Part shown: in pieces, positions 1 through 5,033 of the stretch
Position numbering within the stretch: position 1 is the stretch's first letter
Layout of the letters: each line of letters begins with the position of its first letter
DNA from: an uncultured Clostridia bacterium
GTDB taxonomy: Bacteria; Bacillota_I; Bacilli_A; RF39; UBA660
Length of the DNA: 7,743 nucleotides
NCBI GenBank assembly: GCA_947569225.1
Contig: CANORX010000044.1
Coordinates: forward strand, 1-7,743
Reading direction: 5' to 3'
Program-made: the position numbers and the translations under genes
The notes under the pieces: generated by a model
What the model was told of the DNA's origin: nothing
What the model saw: the letters and a program-made list of their open reading frames with translations, nothing else
Databases searched by the model: none

Positions 1-50
1 TGGAAGGGGTAACCTGAAGCGGGCAGTGAGCAGGATGTGAAGTGAGTAAG
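1..50. other. GC- and purine-rich edge segment of unknown origin
   Basis: About 27 of the first 50 bases are G or C, in a window that is otherwise very AT-rich, and nearly all of the G is on the given strand. The shift to AT-rich sequence is abrupt near base 50. One frame is open to a TGA at 38-40 (reading GRGNLKRAVSRM before the stop), so this could be the end of an upstream gene, but its CTG, CGG and AGG codons are unlike those used elsewhere here. Bases 17-31 match, from memory, the end of E. coli lacI running into lac operator O3, so a cloning-vector remnant or chimeric edge is possible. I cannot assign it. Confidence 0.4.
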
Positions 51-56
51 TAAAAA

Positions 57-74
57 TATAATTAAATAAGGTGT
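57..74 (+). promoter_or_regulatory. Possible -10 and ribosome binding site before the pilin genes
   Basis: A perfect TATAAT hexamer lies at 57-62, followed by an AAGGTG ribosome binding site at about 69-74, eight bases before the ATG at 82. There is no recognisable -35 at the right distance and no TGN extension. In such AT-rich DNA the hexamer may be chance. The ribosome binding site is convincing; the promoter is weak, and the gene may instead be read through from upstream. Confidence 0.3.
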
Positions 75-81
75 TATAACA

Positions 82-534
82 ATGAAAAAAGTATTCGTTT
101 TCATGGAAACACTAATAGTATTAGTAGTATTACTAATAACAGTAGTAGGAATGTTTGGAATGTATACAAAAATAACAGCGGATATAGACATAAGAAAATA
201 CTATGACAACATAAGTGACTTATATAAAACAGACATACTAAGAAGTCTAATAAATAAAAATAACATAACAGGCTCATCTCTAATAGAAATAACACCTAAC
301 AACTGTATGAATTATATGGATAACAGTTGTACTGAAATAATGTCATCACTAAAAGCAGAAAAAATATATATAAACCTTAACAATGTAGACGAAATAATAT
401 TAAGCCAAAACAACAACATTAAAAATAGCATGAGAGAATATCTAAAAACAATTAACAAAGATGGATATCAAAGATACATAATAGTTAACTACAAATATAA
501 TAACAAAAATTACTATGCCTCACTAAAAATATAG
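82..534 (+). CDS. Pilin-like (pseudopilin) membrane protein with atypical cleavage site
   Basis: This 150-residue protein has the architecture of a type IV pilin or pseudopilin. It has a tiny basic leader (MKKV), then a hydrophobic helix at about residues 5-27 with a Glu at the position that matches the conserved +5 Glu of pilins (E9, in FVFMETLIVL), then a polar domain expected to lie outside the membrane. The residue just before the presumed cleavage point is Val4 instead of the usual Gly, so processing by prepilin peptidase is uncertain. The polar domain holds two cysteines seven residues apart (in NNCMNYM and NSCTE) that could form a disulfide. It starts 8 bases after an AAGGTG site and ends in TAG, 15 bases before the next pilin gene, with which it is probably co-transcribed. 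The pilin-like class is inferred from N-terminal architecture only; the subtype (ComGD/E/F-like or other) cannot be told. Confidence 0.75.
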   Translation: MKKVFVFMETLIVLVVLLITVVGMFGMYTKITADIDIRKYYDNISDLYKTDILRSLINKNNITGSSLIEITPNNCMNYMDNSCTEIMSSLKAEKIYINLNNVDEIILSQNNNIKNSMREYLKTINKDGYQRYIIVNYKYNNKNYYASLKI

Positions 535-549
535 AAGGGAAGAATAACA

Positions 550-1008
550 ATGAAAAATAAAAAAGGATTTACATTAGTAGAAATAGCTATAAGCGTATCT
601 CTTTTAAGCTTAGTTATGGTATTCATGATAAAATTTGTATCAATAATAAGAACTGATGAAGACTCTATAAGTTTAGAAACAGACATGCTACTAACTAAAT
701 CAATCGTATCTAAAACCATCAACGAAGACATTAAAGATGAGAGTGGAATAACAAGCATAAGTTGTGCAAACAACAAATGTACCATATCACTAAAAAGTGG
801 TAAAAACAAAACACTAGAAATAACTGACGAAGGAACAACTCTTTTATATAAAGACATAACAAATAACAAAATAGAATTCACGAGAAAATTACCAAACAAT
901 TATGTATTTTCACTAAACAAAGAAGAAACAAATTACCTATACATAATAGAAATAAATATAGACTCACATCCAGAATATAATGTAGAAATAGTTGATAAAA
1001 AAAGTTAA
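550..1008 (+). CDS. Prepilin-type N-terminal domain pseudopilin
   Basis: This 152-residue protein begins with a canonical class III signal: MKNKKG followed by FTLVE, with Gly6 at -1 and Glu11 at +5. A hydrophobic helix to about residue 32 follows. This is the signature recognised by prepilin peptidase in type IV pili, type II secretion and Gram-positive competence (ComG) systems. The rest is a polar domain with a close cysteine pair (SCANNKC, about residues 76-81), a likely disulfide loop. The length suits a minor pseudopilin. It follows the preceding pilin-like gene by 15 bases with its own AAGGGA site (about 537-542), so the two are probably one operon whose earlier genes lie off the left edge. 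Its last 45 bases overlap the 3' end of ylbJ on the opposite strand, and a terminator hairpin for this transcript appears about 130 bases further on, inside ylbJ. The prepilin assignment is firm; its partners and pilus type are unknown. Confidence 0.88.
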   Translation: MKNKKGFTLVEIAISVSLLSLVMVFMIKFVSIIRTDEDSISLETDMLLTKSIVSKTINEDIKDESGITSISCANNKCTISLKSGKNKTLEITDEGTTLLYKDITNNKIEFTRKLPNNYVFSLNKEETNYLYIIEINIDSHPEYNVEIVDKKS

Positions 1009-1860
1009 CAAAACAACAAAAAACTTATTTTTTAAAATAAACTTAAAATCCAAGCCAATTTCACTTAAAATACTAAACGCTTGGCACAAAACAGACATAC
1101 CTGAAAAAGATAATAAAACACTAATTAACAATAACTTAGACTGAGTAGAAATACCTAAAACACTCAGTTTTTTTATACCACTAGTCATTTCAAAAAAACC
1201 AGTAACCAAACCTTCAATAATCTTAGGCGCGCTAAAAAATTCAAACAAAACATTAGAAAGAGTAGTAAAAACCACAATAGTACCTAAAATAACTATTAAA
1301 GTCTTAAAATTACTAATAACAGACTCTCTCAAAAGAGAAGTAAAACCCTTAGGCTTACTCAAAAAACTAACCCTTTTATTTCCTAAACTTTTATAATAAA
1401 ACAAATACATTATAAAATTAGCCAAATAAACGCTTAACAAAACAACCACACCTAGCCTTACACTTCCAAGCATCAAAGAACCAACACTACCAATAACAAA
1501 CATTGGATTGGGAAAAAAAGTAAGAGACAAAATCACATTTGCATCCCTTAAACTAATCTCATTACTAACAAGCAAAGACTTAACATACTTTGCATTACTA
1601 GGAAGCCCAGAAATAAGTGACATCAAAATAAGATAACTATACTTAAACCTAAAAATCCTATTTAAATAATAAACATAATTATAATTAATAAGAACATCAG
1701 TAAGAATAAAAAATGAAAACATACTAGGAAAAACATTACTTAAAAAAACACTAACACTATAATTAACAGAATCAATAATCAAATTTGGATTAGTCAAAAA
1801 AACAGCAATTAATAAAGAAAAAACAATAAAAATAAACACTTTTTTAACAAAATTTATCAT
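964..1860 (-). CDS. ylbJ: Sporulation integral membrane protein YlbJ
   Basis: This is a 298-residue polytopic membrane protein with roughly eight hydrophobic segments. It carries the hallmark YlbJ motifs: FPSMFSFFI (44-52), SGLPSNAKYV (84-93), GFFEMTSGI (221-229) and SFSGMSVLCQ (251-260). The family belongs to the nucleoside-recognition/Gate-like transporters and in Bacillus is needed for normal spore formation, being made in the mother cell. B. subtilis YlbJ is about 400 residues, so this copy is short, but the motifs run from N to C terminus and no break is visible; the loops seem trimmed. It starts 8 bases after an AAGGGTG ribosome binding site (1869-1875). The gene diverges from ylbL with only 44 bases between them, so the two promoters must overlap; I could not find a convincing sigma-E site. 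The stop is TGA, right after a TGG-encoded Trp297. The 3' end overlaps the pilin gene on the other strand by 45 bases. Confidence 0.9.
   Translation of the reverse strand: MINFVKKVFIFIVFSLLIAVFLTNPNLIIDSVNYSVSVFLSNVFPSMFSFFILTDVLINYNYVYYLNRIFRFKYSYLILMSLISGLPSNAKYVKSLLVSNEISLRDANVILSLTFFPNPMFVIGSVGSLMLGSVRLGVVVLLSVYLANFIMYLFYYKSLGNKRVSFLSKPKGFTSLLRESVISNFKTLIVILGTIVVFTTLSNVLFEFFSAPKIIEGLVTGFFEMTSGIKKLSVLGISTQSKLLLISVLLSFSGMSVLCQAFSILSEIGLDFKFILKNKFFVVLLTFFINYFYIIFWM
1138..1174 (+). terminator. Intrinsic terminator for the pilin operon, embedded antisense in ylbJ
   Basis: On the + strand ACTGAGT (1140-1146) pairs perfectly with ACTCAGT (1162-1168). Two more outer pairs include a G-U, the loop is 15 bases, and a run of seven T follows (1168-1174). 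This is a typical rho-independent terminator located 130 bases after the stop of the second pilin gene. It lies wholly within the ylbJ coding sequence, where the same bases encode KKLSVLGISTQSK on the other strand. No other terminator was seen between the pilin stop and this point. Confidence 0.65.
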
Positions 1861-1876
1861 AACTTATCACCCTTTA

Positions 1877-1897
1877 TGCTATAATAATTACTAGAGG
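1877..1897 (+). promoter_or_regulatory. Extended -10 promoter and ribosome binding site of the PDZ/S16 protease gene
   Basis: TGC followed by TATAAT (1877-1885) is a perfect extended -10 element. No good -35 is present at the usual spacing, which is typical of promoters that rely on the TGN extension. Transcription would start near 1892, giving a leader of only about 13 bases. The AGAGG ribosome binding site (1893-1897) follows at once, 7 bases from the ATG. The element sits in the 44-base gap shared with divergent ylbJ. Confidence 0.6.
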
Positions 1898-1904
1898 TAA
1901 TCAA

Positions 1905-2918
1905 ATGACTAATAAAATATATGTAAAAACAAAAAAATTTATAAAAGAAAACTACAAATTTCTAATAGTATACATTATCTTACTATTACTATTCACTATA
2001 AGATTAGACTATGAAATATACACTCCAGGAGGACTAAGTAACTTAGAAAAAAGAATAGAAGTAGAAGATGGATACACTAGCAAAGGCTCATTTAACTTAA
2101 CATATGTAAGTGCAAAAAAAGGAACAATACCATTCATATTGCTAAGTTACATAATACCTTCCTGGGATTTAATAAGTCTAGACGAATCAAGAATAGAAAA
2201 CGAAGACTATGAAGATATACTAACAAGAGGAAAAATAGATTTAGAAAGCGTAAACGAAAATGCAATAGCAGTTGCCTTTGAAAATGCAGGAGTACCTTAT
2301 GAAATAACTAAAAACGATTTAACAGTATATTTCATATTCGAAAGTGCAAAAACAAATCTTAAAGTAGGAGATATAATACTAAGTGTAGAAGGAATTGAAA
2401 TAAAAAACGCGGATGACTTAACTAAAATATTTGACAAAAAAGAAGTAGGAGAAGAAGTAACATTTAAAATATCAAGAAATGGTAAAAAATTAGAAAGAAA
2501 AGGAATTCTTTATGAAGATGACGACGACAGAAAAATAATAGGACTATACCTAACTCAAGTAATAAACGTAAAAACTGACAAAAACATAGACTTTAACTAC
2601 AGTGGAAATGAAAGTGGTGCCTCAGGAGGATTAATGAGTACTCTAGAAATATACAATAGAATAGTAAAAGAAGACATAACAAAAGGAAAAACCATCGCAG
2701 GAACAGGAACAATAAACTTAGATGGATCTGTAGGAGAAATAGGGGGAGTAAAATACAAACTAGCAGGAGCAGTAAAGAAAAAAGCAGATTTATTTATCGT
2801 CCCAACAGGCAACTACGAAGAAGCATTAAAAATAAAAAAAGAAATGGGATACAAAATAAAGTTATTAGAAGCCAAAACTTTTAACCAAGTATTAAATGAC
2901 TTAAATAAAATATTATAA
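1905..2918 (+). CDS. ylbL: Membrane-anchored PDZ and Lon-type (S16) serine protease, YlbL/SepM family
   Basis: This 337-residue protein has a short basic cytoplasmic start, one transmembrane segment (about 19-33), an extracytoplasmic region including a PDZ domain (about 125-205, with NLKVGDIILSVEG at 151-163), and a C-terminal Lon protease domain (about 225-335). The catalytic Ser-Lys dyad appears intact: Ser240 in ESGASGGLM and Lys283 in IGGVKYKLAGA, 43 residues apart as in E. coli Lon (679 and 722). Proteins of this build include B. subtilis YlbL and streptococcal SepM, which cleave secreted or membrane substrates outside the cytoplasm; SepM trims competence peptide. The length matches the family. 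In B. subtilis ylbL lies near ylbJ, as here, though on the same strand. A bulged hairpin with nine T follows the stop. The natural substrate cannot be read from the sequence. Confidence 0.92.
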   Translation: MTNKIYVKTKKFIKENYKFLIVYIILLLLFTIRLDYEIYTPGGLSNLEKRIEVEDGYTSKGSFNLTYVSAKKGTIPFILLSYIIPSWDLISLDESRIENEDYEDILTRGKIDLESVNENAIAVAFENAGVPYEITKNDLTVYFIFESAKTNLKVGDIILSVEGIEIKNADDLTKIFDKKEVGEEVTFKISRNGKKLERKGILYEDDDDRKIIGLYLTQVINVKTDKNIDFNYSGNESGASGGLMSTLEIYNRIVKEDITKGKTIAGTGTINLDGSVGEIGGVKYKLAGAVKKKADLFIVPTGNYEEALKIKKEMGYKIKLLEAKTFNQVLNDLNKIL

Positions 2919-2925
2919 AAAAACA

Positions 2926-2966
2926 TAGAATTAGACAAAAAAACGCTAATATTCTAGTTTTTTTTT
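2926..2966 (+). terminator. Probable intrinsic terminator after the PDZ/S16 protease gene
   Basis: TAGAAT (2926-2931) pairs with ATTCTA (2951-2956), with two further pairs past a bulge, followed by nine T at 2958-2966. The stem is AT-rich and bulged, so it may be leaky. The T run ends only 8 bases before the TGC of the next promoter, so the terminator occupies the place where a -35 for nusB would be. Confidence 0.5.
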
Positions 2967-2974
2967 AAAACTTT

Positions 2975-3005
2975 TGCTATAATAAAAACAACAAAGAAAA
3001 AAGGA
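2975..3005 (+). promoter_or_regulatory. Extended -10 promoter and ribosome binding site of nusB
   Basis: TGC plus TATAAT at 2975-2983 is again a perfect extended -10. The 11 bases TGCTATAATAA are identical to those before the upstream protease gene (1877-1887). A -35 would fall in the T-rich terminator tail and is poor. The predicted start is near 2990, and an AAAGGAG ribosome binding site lies at about 2999-3005, some 7 bases before the ATG at 3013. Confidence 0.6.
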
Positions 3006-3012
3006 GTAAAAA

Positions 3013-3423
3013 ATGAAAAAGACGAGAAGTGAACTTAGAGAAACAATAATGATAATATTGTATCAAATAAACATTTATAGAAAAGAAAAAATAGAATATA
3101 ACATAGACCAAGTAATAAAAGAAAATAACAAATCAGACGACTCTTTTATTATTGACATGGTAAAAGGAACAATTGAACACGAAAAAGAATTAGACCAAAT
3201 AATAAACAAATACTTAAAAGATTGGAAAATTTCTCGTCTAGGAAACATTGACCAAGCGATATTTAGAATGAGTGCATATGAACTACTACACACTGACACA
3301 CCTAAAATAGTAAGCATAAACGAAGGAATAGAACTATCAAAAAAATATAGTGATGACTCAGTAAGTAAAATGTTAAATGCAGTATTAGATGAAATATTAA
3401 ACGAAGAGGCAAACAATGAATGA
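3013..3423 (+). CDS. nusB: Transcription antitermination factor NusB
   Basis: This 136-residue all-helical protein matches NusB along its length. The N-terminal SELRETIMIILYQI helix (6-19) corresponds to the RNA- and NusE-binding first helix. WKISRLGNIDQAIFRMSAYELL (71-92) is the conserved core, and IVSINEGIELSKKYSDD (99-115) followed by MLNAVLDEI (120-128) is the usual C-terminal signature, with MLNAVLD in place of the common FVNGVLD. NusB binds boxA RNA with NusE (ribosomal protein S10) in the cytoplasm and supports transcription of rRNA operons. It is the first gene of a three-gene operon. It ends in TGA and overlaps the xseA start by 8 bases, which suggests translational coupling. In B. 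subtilis nusB is separated from xseA by folD; folD is absent here. Confidence 0.95.
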   Translation: MKKTRSELRETIMIILYQINIYRKEKIEYNIDQVIKENNKSDDSFIIDMVKGTIEHEKELDQIINKYLKDWKISRLGNIDQAIFRMSAYELLHTDTPKIVSINEGIELSKKYSDDSVSKMLNAVLDEILNEEANNE

Positions 3424-4669
3424 AGAAATATTTTTAAGCGTCAGTGACGTTAACAACTACATAAAAGCTATAATGGACAAAGACGAATTCCTAAGCTACG
3501 TTTGCATCAAAGGAGAAATAAGTAACCTAAAATTTCACACCCGAGGGCACTTATACTTTAGCTTAAAAGACGAAAATAGCAAAATAAATGCAGTTATGTT
3601 TAACTACAAAGAAGCAGGGCTATCTTTCATACCAAAAGACGGAATGAATGTTGAAGTAAGAGGAAGAATCAATGTATTTGTAGCAGGTGGAAGCTACCAA
3701 GTCACAGTAAACTTTATGAAAGAAGACGGTGTAGGAAACTTATACATACTATTTGAAGAATTAAAGAAAAAACTAAACGAAGAAGGACTATTTAATGAAA
3801 ATAACAAAAAAAGTCTTCCCAGAATACCAAAAAAAGTAGGAGTCATAACAGCAAGTACAGGAGCTGCAGTAAAAGACATAATAAGCACGATTAATAGAAG
3901 ATTCCCACTAACAGAGATAATACTGTTTCCTACATTAGTACAAGGAAGTGGTGCAAAAGAAAACATAGTAAAAATGATTGAAAAAGCAGGCAACAGTGAT
4001 GTAGATGTAATAATACTCGGAAGAGGTGGAGGCTCCATCGAAGACTTATGGGCATTTAACGAAGAAATAGTAGCACGAGCAATATACTCTTGTAAAATCC
4101 CAATCGTTAGTGCAGTAGGACATGAAATAGACTTTACAATAAGCGACTTCGTATCAGACCTAAGAGCCCCAACTCCAACAGGAGCAGCAGAATTAGTAGT
4201 CCCAAACAAACTTGAAATAGTAAGATATCTAAGTGACTACAAATCTAGAATCATTAGTGTAATAACAAAAAAATTATCAAACTATGAACAAACAATAAAA
4301 AAATACAAAAATAACTACATACTAAATAACCCAACAAGCATGTATAGTAAAGAAGAACAAAAAATAGATGCCTTACTAGACAAACTAAACATAAGCATGA
4401 AAACAAGAATAGAAAAAGAACAACCAAAAATTAAAAACTTACAAGAAAAACTTATAACAACTATTAAACACAAAATAGAAAAAGAAGAAAACAAAATAAA
4501 CAACATAAAAATAAAATTAGACTTATTAAATCCTGATAACGTACTTAAAAAAGGATACAGCATCACACTAATAAATGGTAAAATCGCAAAAAGCATAAAA
4601 GAACTAAACAAAGGGGACACAATTACTACAAAACTAAGTGATGGACAAGTAATAAGTGAAATAAAATAA
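3416..4669 (+). CDS. xseA: Exodeoxyribonuclease VII large subunit XseA
   Basis: At 417 residues this is slightly shorter than the B. subtilis protein (about 448). An N-terminal OB-fold (about 5-105, with GEISNLKFHTRGHLYFSLKD at 33-52) binds single-stranded DNA. The catalytic domain (about 125-265) carries PKKVGVITASTGAAVKD, ILGRGGGSIEDLWAFNEE, AVGHEIDF and APTPTGAAE. Residues equivalent to the E. coli catalytic set D155, R205, H238 and D241 are present as D154, R203, H236 and D239. The C-terminal half (about 265-375) is Lys/Glu-rich coiled coil that binds XseB copies, ending in a small domain with KKGYSITLINGK. With XseB it degrades single-stranded DNA from both ends to oligonucleotides, in repair. 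The ATG overlaps nusB by 8 bases, and an AAGAGG site inside nusB (3404-3409) precedes it. Confidence 0.97.
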   Translation: MNEEIFLSVSDVNNYIKAIMDKDEFLSYVCIKGEISNLKFHTRGHLYFSLKDENSKINAVMFNYKEAGLSFIPKDGMNVEVRGRINVFVAGGSYQVTVNFMKEDGVGNLYILFEELKKKLNEEGLFNENNKKSLPRIPKKVGVITASTGAAVKDIISTINRRFPLTEIILFPTLVQGSGAKENIVKMIEKAGNSDVDVIILGRGGGSIEDLWAFNEEIVARAIYSCKIPIVSAVGHEIDFTISDFVSDLRAPTPTGAAELVVPNKLEIVRYLSDYKSRIISVITKKLSNYEQTIKKYKNNYILNNPTSMYSKEEQKIDALLDKLNISMKTRIEKEQPKIKNLQEKLITTIKHKIEKEENKINNIKIKLDLLNPDNVLKKGYSITLINGKIAKSIKELNKGDTITTKLSDGQVISEIK

Positions 4670-4684
4670 GAAAGGAAAACAAAC

Positions 4685-4903
4685 ATGGAAGAAAAAACAT
4701 TTGAAACATCTCTAATAAAATTAGAAGACATAATAAGAGAATTAGAAAAAGGAGAAGTACCACTTGATGACATGATAAACAAATACACAGAAGCAATGGA
4801 AAACCTTAAATTTTGCAGTGACAAGCTCGAAGAAGCAACTATCACAGTAAACAAAATACTTACAGAAAGTGGAACTCTAGAAGATTTCAAAACTGAAGAA
4901 TAA
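4685..4903 (+). CDS. xseB: Exodeoxyribonuclease VII small subunit XseB
   Basis: At 72 residues this is the normal size for the family. The pattern is diagnostic: FETSLIKLEDIIRELEKGEVPLDD (6-29) forms the first helix and turn, and MINKYTEAMENLKFCSDKLEEAT (30-52) the second. Several copies of this helical hairpin bind the XseA coiled coil and control its nuclease activity in the cytoplasm. It starts 15 bases after the xseA stop, behind an AAAGGA site, and is the last gene of the nusB-xseA-xseB operon, since a strong terminator follows within 15 bases. In many Firmicutes ispA follows xseB; it is not here. Confidence 0.95.
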   Translation: MEEKTFETSLIKLEDIIRELEKGEVPLDDMINKYTEAMENLKFCSDKLEEATITVNKILTESGTLEDFKTEE

Positions 4904-4915
4904 AAAACAAAGAGT

Positions 4916-4960
4916 AAATAATTTTGGTTAAACACTAAATAATCAAAATTATTTTTATTT
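4916..4960 (+). terminator. Intrinsic terminator of the nusB-xseA-xseB operon
   Basis: AATAATTTTGGTTA (4917-4930) pairs with TAATCAAAATTATT (4940-4953) over 14 positions with a single G-U. The loop is 9 bases and a T-rich tail follows (4952-4960). An extra A-T pair (4916/4954) extends the stem. It lies 13 bases after the xseB stop. Confidence 0.85.
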
Positions 4961-4990
4961 AAAAAAAAGAAGCAAAACACATTTGCCTCT
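4961..4990 (-). terminator. Intrinsic terminator of spoIVB (minus strand)
   Basis: Read on the minus strand, AGAGGCAAA (4990-4982) pairs with TTTGCTTCT (4976-4968) over nine positions with one G-U. The loop is 5 bases, and seven further T follow the stem (4967-4961). It lies about 45 bases past the spoIVB stop. It directly abuts the plus-strand terminator of the exonuclease operon, so the two converging transcripts are each stopped by their own hairpin. Confidence 0.85.
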
Positions 4991-5004
4991 ATAATAAAAG
5001 TTAG

Positions 5005-5030
5005 CATTACTAAAAGCTTTTTAAGTAATG
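5005..5030. repeat. Short inverted repeat just past the spoIVB stop
   Basis: CATTACT (5005-5011) and AGTAATG (5024-5030) are perfect inverted arms of 7 bases around an AT-rich centre that includes AAAGCTTT. It has no proper T run directly after it on either strand. It may be a 3' stabilising hairpin of the spoIVB message or chance; the better terminator lies beyond it. Confidence 0.35.
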
Positions 5031-5033
5031 ATA

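Noticed and set aside
111..138. Overlapping perfect inverted repeats (ACTAATA/TATTAGT and TATTAGTA/TACTAATA) that could form alternative hairpins
   Set aside because: They fall in the codons of the pilin membrane helix, which is a run of NTA codons for Leu, Ile and Val. Such codon runs create these repeats by themselves.
513..899. A 128-codon open frame on the minus strand
   Set aside because: It is the antisense of the second pilin gene, which has a canonical prepilin signature; the minus product is a low-complexity hydrophobic shadow.
3694..4209. A 171-codon open frame on the minus strand
   Set aside because: It is the antisense of the XseA catalytic domain, whose conserved motifs on the plus strand fully explain the sequence.
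4315..5007. A 230-codon open frame on the minus strand
   Set aside because: It is the shadow of xseA and xseB in a strongly A-biased coding strand, is Ser/Phe/Leu-rich, runs through two terminators, and has no ribosome binding site.
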